The notes under the pieces are model-generated. The model made no database searches and was not told where the DNA came from. It saw only the letters and a program-made list of their open reading frames with translations. A stretch of 54,750 nt of DNA, from contig NZ_JAGGOW010000026.1 in NCBI RefSeq assembly GCF_018614135.1, positions 1 to 54,750 on the forward strand, read 5' to 3'. Shown here in pieces: positions 7,940-16,502 of this stretch. This stretch comes from Streptomyces sp. ISL-66. Lineage in GTDB: Bacteria; Actinomycetota; Actinomycetes; Streptomycetales; Streptomycetaceae. Made by a program: the position numbers and the translations under genes. Positions within the stretch are counted from its first letter, which is position 1, and every line of letters starts with the position of its first letter.

Positions 7940-10396
7940 ATGGCCCGCCGCAGCACGAAGACCCCGCCGCCGGAGGATTTCGAGGAGAAGATCCTCGACA
8001 TCGACGTCGTCGACGAAATGCAGGGCTCCTTCCTCGAGTACGCGTACTCGGTGATCTACTCCCGCGCCCTGCCCGACGCACGCGACGGCATGAAGCCGGT
8101 GCACCGGCGCATCGTCTACCAGATGAACGAGATGGGCCTGCGCCCCGACCGCGGCTACGTCAAGTGCGCCCGCGTCGTCGGCGAGGTCATGGGCAAGCTG
8201 CACCCGCACGGCGACGCGTCGATCTACGACGCCCTCGTCCGCATGGCACAGCCCTTCTCGATGCGCCTCCCGCTGGTCGACGGCCACGGCAACTTCGGCT
8301 CGCTCGGCAACGACGACCCGCCGGCCGCGATGCGTTACACCGAGTCCCGGATGGCCGACGCCGCCTCGCTGATGACGGAGTCGATCGACGAGAACACCGT
8401 CGACTTCGTCGCGAACTACGACGGCCAGGAGCGGGAGCCGGTCGCACTGCCCGCCGCGTACCCGAACCTGCTGGTCAACGGAGCGTCCGGGATCGCGGTC
8501 GGCATGGCCACCAACATGGCCCCGCACAACCTCGGCGAGGTCATCGCGGCCGCCCGCCACCTGATCCGCTACCCGGAGGCGGACCTGGAAGCGCTGATGC
8601 GCTTCGTGCCGGGTCCCGACCTGCCCACCGGCGGCCGGATCGTGGGCCTCGCGGGCATCAAGGACGCCTACGAGAACGGCCGCGGCACCTTCAAGATCCG
8701 CGCGACGGTAGCCCTGGAGGACGTGACCCCGCGCCGCAAGGGCCTGGTCGTCACCGAACTGCCCTTCACGGTCGGCCCCGAGAAGGTCATCGCGAAGATC
8801 AAGGACCTGGTCGGCGCGAAGAAGCTCCAGGGCATCGCGGACGTCAAGGACCTCACCGACCGCTCGCACGGCCTGCGCCTGGTCATCGAGATCAAGAACG
8901 GCTTCCACCCCGAGGCCGTGCTGGAGCAGCTGTACAAGCTGACGCCGATGGAGGAGTCCTTCGGCATCAACAACGTCGCGCTGGTCGACGGTCAGCCGCT
9001 GACGCTGGGCCTCAAGGAGCTGCTGGAGGTCTACCTCGACCACCGCTTCGAGGTCGTCCGGCGCCGCAGCGAGTTCCGCCGTGGCAAGCGCCGCGACCGG
9101 CTGCACCTGGTCGAGGGCCTGCTGGTGGCCCTGCTCGACATCGACGAGGTCATCCGGATCATCCGGGACAGCGACAACTCCGCTCAGGCCAAGGAGCGCC
9201 TGATGGAGCGCTTCTCGCTGAGCGAGGTCCAGACCCAGTACATCCTCGACACCCCGCTGCGCCGGCTCACCCGCTTCGACCGGATCGAGCTCGAATCCGA
9301 GCGCGACCGGCTGACCGGCGAGATCGACGAACTGTCCGGGATCCTGGACTCCGACAGCGAGCTGCGCAAGCTGGTCTCCGCGGAACTGGCCGCGGTCTCG
9401 AAGAAGTTCGGCACGGAGCGCCGTACGGTGCTGCTGGAGTCGGCGGGGACGCCGGTCACGGCGGTACCGCTGGAGGTGGAGGACACCCCCTGCCGGGTGC
9501 TGCTGTCCTCCACCGGCCTGCTGGCCCGCACGCCGAACGCCGACCCGCTCCCCGAGGAGGAGGGCGGCGCCCGCGCCAAGCACGACCTGGTCGTCTCGCA
9601 GGTCGCGGCGACCGCACGGGCCGACATCGGCGTGGTCACCTCGTACGGACGGCTCCTGCGGCTGTCCGTGATCGACCTGCCGCAGCTGCCGGACACCCAC
9701 GCCGCGCCGAACCTGGCGGGCGGCGCACCCGTCTCGGAGTTCCTCTCCGGGCTCGAAGCGGACGAGAAGGTCATCTGCCTGACCTCGCTGGACGAATCGG
9801 GGCAGGGCCTGGCGCTCGGCACCGAGCAGGGCGTGGTCAAGCGGGTCGTGCCGGACTACCCGGCCAACAAGGACGAGCTCGAGGTCATCACGCTCAAGGA
9901 CGGCGACCGGATCATCGGCGCGGTCGAGCTGCGCACCGGCGAGGAGGACCTGGTCTTCATCACCGACGATGCCCAGCTGCTGCGCTATCCGGCGGCCCAG
10001 GTGCGCCCGCAGGGCCGCCCGGCGGGCGGTATGGCGGGCATCAAGCTCGCCGACAACGCCAAGGTCATCCACTTCTCGGCGGTCGACCCGGCGCGCGACG
10101 CGGTCGTGTTCACCGTGGCGGGCTCGCAGGGAACGCTGGACGACTCGATGCTGTCCGGGAAGCTGACCCCGTTCGACCAGTACCCGCGCAAGGGCCGGGC
10201 CACCGGCGGCGTGCGCTGCCAGCGCTTCCTCAAGGGAGAGGACCTGCTGGTCCTGGCCTGGGCGGGCGGCTCGCCCGTCCGGGCGGCCACGGCGAACGGA
10301 GCCCCGGCGGAGCTGCTCCCCGTGGACCCGCGCCGGGACGGTTCGGGCACGGCCCTCCCGGCGGTCGTCGCGGCGCTGGCGGGGTCCGCGCTGTAA
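7940..10396 (+). CDS. parC: DNA topoisomerase IV subunit A
   Basis: Type IIA topoisomerase breakage-reunion subunit that works with ParE to decatenate chromosomes. The product has 818 residues. The winged-helix and tower region is intact, and the active-site tyrosine is Tyr133 (AAMRYTESR). The quinolone pocket reads [13 protein letters not shown], so Ala93 occupies the position of E. coli GyrA Ser83, as in mycobacterial gyrase. The C-terminal beta-propeller lacks the gyrase box (QRRGGKG-like), which favours topoisomerase IV over gyrase. ATG at 7940 follows AAGGAG. The partner parE lies at 32-34 kb in this window. From memory this corresponds to SCO5836. Confidence 0.95.
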   Translation: MARRSTKTPPPEDFEEKILDIDVVDEMQGSFLEYAYSVIYSRALPDARDGMKPVHRRIVYQMNEMGLRPDRGYVKCARVVGEVMGKLHPHGDASIYDALVRMAQPFSMRLPLVDGHGNFGSLGNDDPPAAMRYTESRMADAASLMTESIDENTVDFVANYDGQEREPVALPAAYPNLLVNGASGIAVGMATNMAPHNLGEVIAAARHLIRYPEADLEALMRFVPGPDLPTGGRIVGLAGIKDAYENGRGTFKIRATVALEDVTPRRKGLVVTELPFTVGPEKVIAKIKDLVGAKKLQGIADVKDLTDRSHGLRLVIEIKNGFHPEAVLEQLYKLTPMEESFGINNVALVDGQPLTLGLKELLEVYLDHRFEVVRRRSEFRRGKRRDRLHLVEGLLVALLDIDEVIRIIRDSDNSAQAKERLMERFSLSEVQTQYILDTPLRRLTRFDRIELESERDRLTGEIDELSGILDSDSELRKLVSAELAAVSKKFGTERRTVLLESAGTPVTAVPLEVEDTPCRVLLSSTGLLARTPNADPLPEEEGGARAKHDLVVSQVAATARADIGVVTSYGRLLRLSVIDLPQLPDTHAAPNLAGGAPVSEFLSGLEADEKVICLTSLDESGQGLALGTEQGVVKRVVPDYPANKDELEVITLKDGDRIIGAVELRTGEEDLVFITDDAQLLRYPAAQVRPQGRPAGGMAGIKLADNAKVIHFSAVDPARDAVVFTVAGSQGTLDDSMLSGKLTPFDQYPRKGRATGGVRCQRFLKGEDLLVLAWAGGSPVRAATANGAPAELLPVDPRRDGSGTALPAVVAALAGSAL

Positions 10397-10408
10397 GGGG
10401 TTCCAGGT

Positions 10409-10447
10409 CATTCGGGTGGTACGTCCGGGGGACGTACCACCCGAATG
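10409..10447 (+). terminator. Perfect 18-bp stem-loop terminator after parC
   Basis: The arms at 10409-10426 and 10430-10447 (CATTCGGGTGGTACGTCC and its complement) enclose a 3-nt loop, 12 bp after the parC stop. Confidence 0.9.
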
Positions 10448-10450
10448 GCG

Positions 10451-10621
10451 ACTAGTGCCGCGTCAGGCAACGTTTGCCCGTCAAGGAGCGGCGTCCGGTG
10501 CGTGCTCTCGGCGTGCCGGCCGGAAGCCCTCGTACTGGACGTACTTGGGCTTTCGGCCGGTGCGGCGAGAGTGCGTGCCGGACGCCGCGACGGGGCGAAC
10601 GTTGCCTGACGCGGCACTAGT
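10451..10621. mobile_element. MITE-like palindromic element, 171 bp
   Basis: Perfect 24-bp terminal inverted repeats (10451-10474 and 10598-10621) begin with ACTAGTGCCGCGTCAGGC. The interior is itself a long imperfect palindrome (GGCCGGAAGCCC ... GGGCTTTCGGCC around GTACTGGACGTAC), so the whole element can fold into one hairpin. No transposase is encoded. The outermost CTAG on each side is itself palindromic and could be a duplicated target site, as IS5-like elements make. The element lies exactly between the parC terminator and the next gene. Assignment as a non-autonomous transposon is inferred from structure; a structured RNA is the alternative. Confidence 0.65.
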
Positions 10622-10661
10622 GTCTTCCCGTGGGTGCTTGGGGTGGGGCGGGGGAAAACTG

Positions 10662-12755
10662 ATGAGCCGTCGGTCGAGCGGGATGATCGGCGATTGGGCC
10701 GAGGCTCAGCGCAGGCAGCAGCGGACGCAGGTGATCCAGCAGCGCGAGGCGGAGCGCCGCCGACGCGCGTGGGACAGGGATGTGGCCCGGGGCGAGCGCG
10801 AGCAGCAGACCGCCTACCGGCAGCGCCGCGAGGCCGAGGCGCGGCGGCGTACCGAGGCCCTGGAGGCCGAGGTCGCGGCGCTGCGGAACCTGTTGGTCAC
10901 CGGCTGCCGGGCGGCCGCGTTCCGGATGGCGTCACTGGTGCGCGGCGAGCGGCTCGAGCCGTTCGATCCCGGGGCCCTGGCCCATCCGGTGGCGATGCCC
11001 CGCATCGAGCAATTCCAGCAGCAGATCAGTGGCATGGCGCTGGGTTCCTACCGGCGCACCCAGGCGGAGCGCGAGGCGGACGCCCAGTACCGGCGGGCCT
11101 CACAGAAGGCGCACTCGGTGGAGATCCGGCGCCAACAGCAACTGACCGAACACCGGCAGCAGTACGACCGGTGGGCGGCCGAGCAGCTCGTCGGCATCCG
11201 CGCGCACAACCGCGGGCTGACCGAGCTGGCGGGCAGGCTGCGCGCGGGCGAGGCGGAGGCCGCAGTGGACTACTTCTCGGCCGCCTTGTACGCCTCCACG
11301 GCCTGGCCCGAGGAGCTGGTGAGGCAGGTGTCGGCAGCGTACGACCAGGCGGCGCGACAGCTGGTGCTCGACTGGGAGCTGCCCGGCTACGGGGTGGTGC
11401 CGCAGGCCAAGTCGGTGCGGTACCTGCCCGGCACGGACCAGGACAAGGAGACGGCCCGCCCGGTGACGCAGCGGCGCGCGCTGTACCGGGACCTGCTGGC
11501 GCAGTGCGTGCTGCTGGTGGTGCGCGAGCTGTACGCGGCGGACGAGTTCGGCGCGCTGGACTCGGTCGTCGTCAACGGGTTCGTGGACGACCACGATCCG
11601 GCGACGGGACGGGAGGCACAGATCGTGCTGGCCTCGGTGCGGGCCGATCGCGCCGATTTCTCCGGGCTGCGGCTGGAGCAGGTGAGCGCGGTGGACTGCC
11701 TGGTCGACGGCTTGCGCGGGCAGTTGTCGGCCCGGCCCGACCAGCTGACGGCGGTGCGGCCGGGACGGCGGCCGCAGGAGGTCGGCGCGGTCGTCAGCCA
11801 CGGCGGCGCCGCCGGCGGGGACGAGGACGAACCGGACCTCTTCGCGATGGACCCGATCGTCTTCGAGAACCTGGTGGCCGAGCTGTTCCGGGCCATGGGC
11901 ATGGAAGCGGTGACCACGCAGCGGTCGGGCGACGGCGGCGTGGACGTCGAGGCGCTCGACCCGACGCCGATCCGGGGCGGGCGGATCGTGGTGCAGGTCA
12001 AGCGGTACCGGCACACGGTCCCGCCGACGGCGGTGCGGGACCTGTACGGCACGGTCCAGGACCGGGGGGCGAACAAGGGGGTGCTGGTCACCACCGCGAC
12101 CTTCGGCCCCACCTCGTACGCATTCATCGCGGACAAGCCGCTGGAGCTGGTCGACGGATCCACGCTCGTGGGCCTGCTGCACCAGCACGGACTACGGGGA
12201 CGCCTGGGCGGCGGCCCGGCGGCCTCGCTACCGGCCCAGCGCACGGCGGAGCCGGCGCCGCCCCCTTCCCCGGACCACAACGTGCTCGGCATGTCGTGGG
12301 CGGGATCGGTCGCGCTGGACGTGTGCGCGCTGGTCTGCGAGGGCAACCGGGTGTTGACCGAGGACCACTTCGTGTTCTTCAACAACCCCCGCACCCCGGA
12401 CGGTTCGGTACGCACGCACGCGCACTCGGCGCTCGACAAGGCGGCGCTGCTCGTCTCCTTCGACGACCTGCCGCAGGCCGCCGACCGGCTGGTCCTCGTG
12501 GCCGCGATCGACCCGGAGGTCGATCCCCACGCCGACCTGGCAGGCTTCACGGACGCCCGGATCCGGCTGCTGGACGCCACGGGCGGGGAACTGGCCCGCT
12601 TGGACGTCTCCGACGGCCGCGCGGGAGAAACCGCCCTGGTCCTCGGCTCCTTCCGCCGCCGCGCGAGCGGCGACTGGAACTTCGTCCTCGGCGGCAAGGG
12701 CTACCCGGGCGGCCTGGCCCCCCTCCTCGGCAACTTCGGCATCGAGGTCACCTGA
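10662..12755 (+). CDS. Coiled-coil / Mrr-type restriction nuclease / TerD fusion protein
   Basis: A 697-residue, three-part protein. Residues about 1-180 are highly charged and probably coiled coil (Arg/Glu/Gln-rich). A middle region to about 395 is unassigned. Residues about 396-510 are an Mrr-like PD-(D/E)xK nuclease domain: FENLVAELFRAMGMEAVTT, then GDGGVDVE with D428 and VQVKRY with Q445 and K447, so the catalytic set D-x(n)-QxK is intact. Residues about 540-697 form a TerD (tellurite/stress, calcium-binding) domain, from MSWAGSVALDVCALVCEG to the C-terminus. ATG at 10662 follows a GGGGGAA ribosome binding site. Fusions of nuclease and Ter domains have been described in comparative genomics as part of a Ter-linked stress or phage response; the role here is unknown. 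It lies directly after the MITE-like element and has no methyltransferase partner nearby. Confidence 0.87.
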   Translation: MSRRSSGMIGDWAEAQRRQQRTQVIQQREAERRRRAWDRDVARGEREQQTAYRQRREAEARRRTEALEAEVAALRNLLVTGCRAAAFRMASLVRGERLEPFDPGALAHPVAMPRIEQFQQQISGMALGSYRRTQAEREADAQYRRASQKAHSVEIRRQQQLTEHRQQYDRWAAEQLVGIRAHNRGLTELAGRLRAGEAEAAVDYFSAALYASTAWPEELVRQVSAAYDQAARQLVLDWELPGYGVVPQAKSVRYLPGTDQDKETARPVTQRRALYRDLLAQCVLLVVRELYAADEFGALDSVVVNGFVDDHDPATGREAQIVLASVRADRADFSGLRLEQVSAVDCLVDGLRGQLSARPDQLTAVRPGRRPQEVGAVVSHGGAAGGDEDEPDLFAMDPIVFENLVAELFRAMGMEAVTTQRSGDGGVDVEALDPTPIRGGRIVVQVKRYRHTVPPTAVRDLYGTVQDRGANKGVLVTTATFGPTSYAFIADKPLELVDGSTLVGLLHQHGLRGRLGGGPAASLPAQRTAEPAPPPSPDHNVLGMSWAGSVALDVCALVCEGNRVLTEDHFVFFNNPRTPDGSVRTHAHSALDKAALLVSFDDLPQAADRLVLVAAIDPEVDPHADLAGFTDARIRLLDATGGELARLDVSDGRAGETALVLGSFRRRASGDWNFVLGGKGYPGGLAPLLGNFGIEVT

Positions 12756-12797
12756 CGGGACGGCGGGGGGAGCGGTCAGCGGTCAGCGGGGCGTTCC

Positions 12798-13931
12798 CTA
12801 GAAGTCCTCGGGATCGGGATCGGGATCATGATCGGCTTCGGCCTCCCGACCCGGGTCCGGGTCCGACTCCGGGGCCGGTTCCGCCGGGCGGTGGACGTAG
12901 CGCAGGACGCCCCACATGGATTCCGGGCGGCCGCGCTGCGGTTCCGCTTCGCGGCAGGCCTCCAGTTCGCGGAGCAGGGCAGGGCCGTCGGTGCCCGAGC
13001 CGATCAGGACGAGCTGCGTCAGGCGCGGCTCGCCCCGGCCCCAGGGGTGCGGTGCGAAGCGGAGGAAGCGGCCGACCGCGTGGACCTCGTAGCGCTCCTC
13101 GTGCCCGGGGACGCCGAAGTAGACGAAGCCCTTGATCCGGTAGAGACCGGCCGGGCGGCGGTCGAGGAACTCGACGAACCGACGCGGGCTGAGGGCCTGC
13201 TCGGACACGAACTCCGTGCTCTCGTACGCCGCGTGCGCGTGGTGCGCGTGATCACCTTCATCGTGTTCGTGGTCGTGTTCGTCCGCTTGTGCCAGCAGGT
13301 CCTCGAAGGACAGCTGACCGAGCGTCTCGGTCCACGGGCGGCGGTCGAAGAGCAGTTCGGGATCGATCCGCCCGTGGTCGGCGCCGACGACCGGGATCCC
13401 GGGCGCGCAGAGCCCGGTGAGCACGCCCTCGATCCGGGCCCGTTCCGCGGCGTCCACGCGATCGGTCTTGTTGAGCACCACCAGGTCCGCGACGGCCAGG
13501 TGCCGGTCGGTCTCCGGGTGCCGGGCCCGGGTCGCGTCGAACTCCGCCGCGTCGACGATCTGCACCATGCCGCCGTAGCGGACGGCCGGGTTCTCGTTGG
13601 CGACGAGCATCCGGACCATCTCCTGGGGCTCCGCCAGCCCGCTCGCCTCGATGACGATCACGTCGATGCGGTGGACCGGGTCGGCGAGCTTCTCCAGGTA
13701 CGCGTCGAGCTCACTGCCGTCCACCGCGCAGCACAGGCAGCCGCCGCCGAGGGAGACCATCGAGTCGCCGACCTGGCCGGCCACCGACATCGCGTCGACC
13801 TCGATGGAGCCGAAGTCGTTGACGACGACCCCGATGCGGGTCCCTCCACGGTTGCCGAGGAGGTGGTTGAGGACGGTCGTCTTGCCGGATCCGAGGAATC
13901 CGGCGAGGACGACGACAGGAATGCTGTTCAC
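12798..13931 (-). CDS. CobW/COG0523-family GTPase metallochaperone
   Basis: A G3E-family GTPase thought to deliver metal ions, often zinc, to target proteins. The 377-residue product has a Walker A at 11-18 (GFLGSGKT), the metal-binding GGGCLCC motif with Cys65, Cys67 and Cys68, Walker B near VIVIEASGL, and the guanine motif NKTD at 154-157. A His/Asp/Glu-rich loop at 217-234 (DEHDHEHDEGDHAHHAH) is a probable additional metal site. The C-terminal CobW_C domain ends in an acidic Asp-Pro repeat tail encoded by GGGATC-type hexamers. The start is GTG at 13931, just before the P-loop domain; the ribosome binding site is weak. No Zur-like box is obvious. It has its own short gap after the citrate synthase gene. 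Confidence 0.92.
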   Translation of the reverse strand: MNSIPVVVLAGFLGSGKTTVLNHLLGNRGGTRIGVVVNDFGSIEVDAMSVAGQVGDSMVSLGGGCLCCAVDGSELDAYLEKLADPVHRIDVIVIEASGLAEPQEMVRMLVANENPAVRYGGMVQIVDAAEFDATRARHPETDRHLAVADLVVLNKTDRVDAAERARIEGVLTGLCAPGIPVVGADHGRIDPELLFDRRPWTETLGQLSFEDLLAQADEHDHEHDEGDHAHHAHAAYESTEFVSEQALSPRRFVEFLDRRPAGLYRIKGFVYFGVPGHEERYEVHAVGRFLRFAPHPWGRGEPRLTQLVLIGSGTDGPALLRELEACREAEPQRGRPESMWGVLRYVHRPAEPAPESDPDPGREAEADHDPDPDPEDF

Positions 13932-13945
13932 CCGCCCGATCGTAG

Positions 13946-15106
13946 TCAGCCGAGGACGGGGACCGGCTGGGGCGGGGTCGGCCCGGTGTAGCGGGCGGCC
14001 GGGCGGATGATCTTCGAGTCGGCGGCCTGTTCGAGGACGTTCGCGCTCCAGCCGACCACCCTGGCCGCGCAGAAGGTCGGGGTGAACATCTCGCGCGGCA
14101 GTCCGCACAGCTCCATGACCACGCCCGCGTAGAACTCGACGTTGGTGTGCAGCTCGCGGCCCGGCTTCAGCTCCGCGAGGATCCGCTCGACGTGCCGCTC
14201 GACCTCCACCGCGAAGTCCACGAGCGGGCCGCCGAACCCTCCGGCGATCTCGCGCAGCATGCGCGAGCGCGGGTCCTCGGTGCGGTACACCGGATGCCCG
14301 AAGCCCATGATCCGGTCGCCCGCGAGCACCCGTTCGCGGATCCACGGGTCGATCCGGTCCGCCGTGCCGATGGCGTCGAGTGTGTCCAGGGCCCGGCTGG
14401 GGGCGCCGCCGTGCAGCGGGCCGGAGAGCGCGCCGATCGCTCCGGTGAGGCAGGCCGCGACGTCCGCGCCGGTCGAGGCGATCACGCGGGCGGTGAAGGT
14501 GGAGGCGTTGAAGCCGTGGTCGACGGTGGCGATCAGGTACCGCTCGACCGCGCGGGCCCTGACCGCGTCCGGCTCGTGCCCGGTCAGCATGTACAGGTAG
14601 TTCGCGGCGTATGGGAGGTCCTCGCGCGGTTCCACCGGCTCCAGCCCCTGCCCGAGCCGGTACAGGGCGGTGAGCAGGGTCGGTACGGCGGCGCAGGCGG
14701 CCAGCGCGTCGGCGGCCCGGCGCTCGGGGTCGAGGTCGTAGACCGGGCGGAATCCGGCGGAGGCGCCGAGCAGGGAGAGCGCCGTGCGCAGACCGGCGAG
14801 CGGGCCGGACAGCGCGGTGGCGCGGGCCAGCGCGGGCAGGGCGTCGCTGACCGCGTCGGGGAGCCGGCGCAGCGGGGCGATCTCGGCGGTGAAGGCGGCG
14901 CGTTCGGCTGCGCCCGCGGGCAGCGCGCCGCGGAACATCAGGTGCCACACGTCCTCGAAGGTGCGGCTCTCGGCGAGCTCGACGGCCGAGTACTGGCGGT
15001 AGTGGTAGAAGCCCTCACGGCCCCGGACGTCACCGAGCTGAGTGTCGGTGACCACGACTCCCGCGAGGCCGCGGGGAATTTCGGACTGTACGACGGTGGT
15101 GTTCAT
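13946..15106 (-). CDS. Citrate synthase family protein (citrate synthase 2 type)
   Basis: A 386-residue citrate synthase fold, a class that condenses acetyl-CoA with oxaloacetate or a related 2-oxoacid. The two catalytic histidines are present: H232 (GPLHGGAP) and H271 (GFGHPVYR). The usual catalytic aspartate position is occupied by Glu324 (NVEFYAG). I recall the same Glu in some actinobacterial CitA-type enzymes, so it may be family-typical, but activity cannot be assumed. The start at 15106 gives MNTTVVQSEIPRGLAG, the usual N-terminus of the group. It is divergent from a second paralogue that carries a DNA-binding domain, with a dyad-rich 70-bp spacer between them. From memory this is the SCO5832 position. 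Confidence 0.88.
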   Translation of the reverse strand: MNTTVVQSEIPRGLAGVVVTDTQLGDVRGREGFYHYRQYSAVELAESRTFEDVWHLMFRGALPAGAAERAAFTAEIAPLRRLPDAVSDALPALARATALSGPLAGLRTALSLLGASAGFRPVYDLDPERRAADALAACAAVPTLLTALYRLGQGLEPVEPREDLPYAANYLYMLTGHEPDAVRARAVERYLIATVDHGFNASTFTARVIASTGADVAACLTGAIGALSGPLHGGAPSRALDTLDAIGTADRIDPWIRERVLAGDRIMGFGHPVYRTEDPRSRMLREIAGGFGGPLVDFAVEVERHVERILAELKPGRELHTNVEFYAGVVMELCGLPREMFTPTFCAARVVGWSANVLEQAADSKIIRPAARYTGPTPPQPVPVLG

Positions 15107-15176
15107 GCCTCGACCATCAATGATGGATCCAATCATTGTCAATATTGATCGAATCAATCTATGTAGGGTGTCCGTC
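15107..15176. promoter_or_regulatory. AT-rich divergent operator region between two citrate synthase genes
   Basis: This 70-bp spacer contrasts sharply with the GC-rich surroundings. It contains AATGAT...ATCATT (15119-15137), the perfect 10-mer TCAATATTGA (15139-15148), and ATTGAT-CGA-ATCAAT (15144-15158), with a further ATCAAT at 15116-15121. Repeated ATCAAT/ATTGAT half-sites at close spacing look like operators serving both divergent promoters. The N-terminal helix-turn-helix of the rightward product is the obvious candidate binder. The sites are seen; the binder is inferred. Confidence 0.65.
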
Positions 15177-16457
15177 ATGAACGAGGAGTCCGGCGACACC
15201 GTCGAATCCACCGCGTCGGCCAAGGCCGCCGAGCGGAGGGTCAGCACCCAGGAGGCGGCCCAGCTGCTCGGCGTGAAGCCCGCCACCGTGTACGCCTACG
15301 TCAGCCGGGGCCAGCTCACGAGCCGCCGCGACCCGGTCGGGCGCGGGAGCAGCTTCGACGCCCGCGAGGTGGAGGCCCTGGCCCGGCGCAGCCGGCGCGA
15401 GGCGGCCGTGCCCCCGGGCTCCGCCGGGGAGCTCTCCGTCCGCACCTCGCTCACGCTCATCGAATCGGACCGGTACTACTTCCGCGGCGTGGACGCGGTG
15501 GAGCTGGCCTCGCGGCACCGCTACGAGGAAGTGGCCGAGTGGCTGTGGACGGGGACCCTGGTGCGCGGGGCCCGTTTCACCGCCCATCCGGAGGCCCTCG
15601 CCGCGGCCCGGCGGGCGGTCGCCGCGCTGCCCCCGCACAGCGGTCCGGTCGACCGGTTGCGGGTGGCCGTGGCCGCCGCCGCGGTCGCGGACCCGCTGCG
15701 CTTCGACCTCTCCGAGGCCGCCGTACTGGGCTCCGCGCGCTCCTTGATCCCCACGCTGGTCGGCGCCCTGCCCGAGTTGGGCCCGTCGCAGTGGGCCGGG
15801 GACGGCCGCCTGGCCCGGCAGCTGTGGCCCCGGCTCTCCCCCCTGGAGCCGGATCCGGACGCGCTGGCCGTGCTGGACCTGGCCCTGGCCCTGCTCACCG
15901 ACCACGACCTGGCCGCCTCGACCCTGGCCGTACGGGTCGCGGCGTCGGCGCGCGCGCACCCGTACGCGGCGGTGTCGGCCGGGCTCGGCGCGCTCGAGGG
16001 CCCGTTGCACGGCGCGGCGGGCCGGCTCGCCCACCGGATGGTGGTGGAGGTGCTGGAGCGGGGCGGGGCGGCGCCGGTGGTCACGGAGTACCTGCGTGCC
16101 GGGCGCCGGGTACCGGGCCTCGGACACCGGCTGTACAAGGGCGAGGACCCGCGGGCGACGGCTCTGTTCGCTCGGCTGGAGCCGCTGCCGCAGGCCGGTC
16201 CCGCGCTGGGTGCGGCGCGCGAGGTCGCCGGCGTGATGGCCCGGCACGGCGGCGGGCTACACCCCAACGTGGATCTGGCGCTGGCGGTCCTGACGGTGTC
16301 CTGCGGGATGGCTCCGGAGGCCGGGGAGACCGTCTTCGCGGTGGCCCGCACGGCCGGCTGGATCGCGCACGCGCTCGAGGAGTACCAAGAGCGCCCGCTG
16401 CGGATGCGGCCGAGCGGGCAGTACCAAGGGCCCCGCCCGCCCCAGCCGATGCCGTGA
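15177..16457 (+). CDS. Citrate synthase-like protein with N-terminal MerR/excisionase-type HTH
   Basis: A 426-residue fusion. Residues about 20-75 form a helix-turn-helix of the MerR/excisionase type (RVSTQEAAQLLGVKPATVYA, YVSRGQLTSR). Residues about 90-426 are a citrate synthase domain with the full catalytic set: H278 (GPLHGAAG), H317 (GLGHRLYKG) and D366 (HPNVDLAL). It may be an enzyme that also regulates, or a regulator that senses oxaloacetate or acyl-CoA through the synthase fold. ATG at 15177 is preceded by AGGGTG. It is divergent from a second citrate synthase-like gene across a spacer packed with small dyads, which suits autoregulation. From memory this is the SCO5831 position. Domain calls are firm; regulatory function is inferred. 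Confidence 0.9.
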   Translation: MNEESGDTVESTASAKAAERRVSTQEAAQLLGVKPATVYAYVSRGQLTSRRDPVGRGSSFDAREVEALARRSRREAAVPPGSAGELSVRTSLTLIESDRYYFRGVDAVELASRHRYEEVAEWLWTGTLVRGARFTAHPEALAAARRAVAALPPHSGPVDRLRVAVAAAAVADPLRFDLSEAAVLGSARSLIPTLVGALPELGPSQWAGDGRLARQLWPRLSPLEPDPDALAVLDLALALLTDHDLAASTLAVRVAASARAHPYAAVSAGLGALEGPLHGAAGRLAHRMVVEVLERGGAAPVVTEYLRAGRRVPGLGHRLYKGEDPRATALFARLEPLPQAGPALGAAREVAGVMARHGGGLHPNVDLALAVLTVSCGMAPEAGETVFAVARTAGWIAHALEEYQERPLRMRPSGQYQGPRPPQPMP

Positions 16458-16502
16458 CGGGGTGGTGCGGGGGCGGGTGGCGCCGGCGGCCCGGCTGGGG
16501 CG

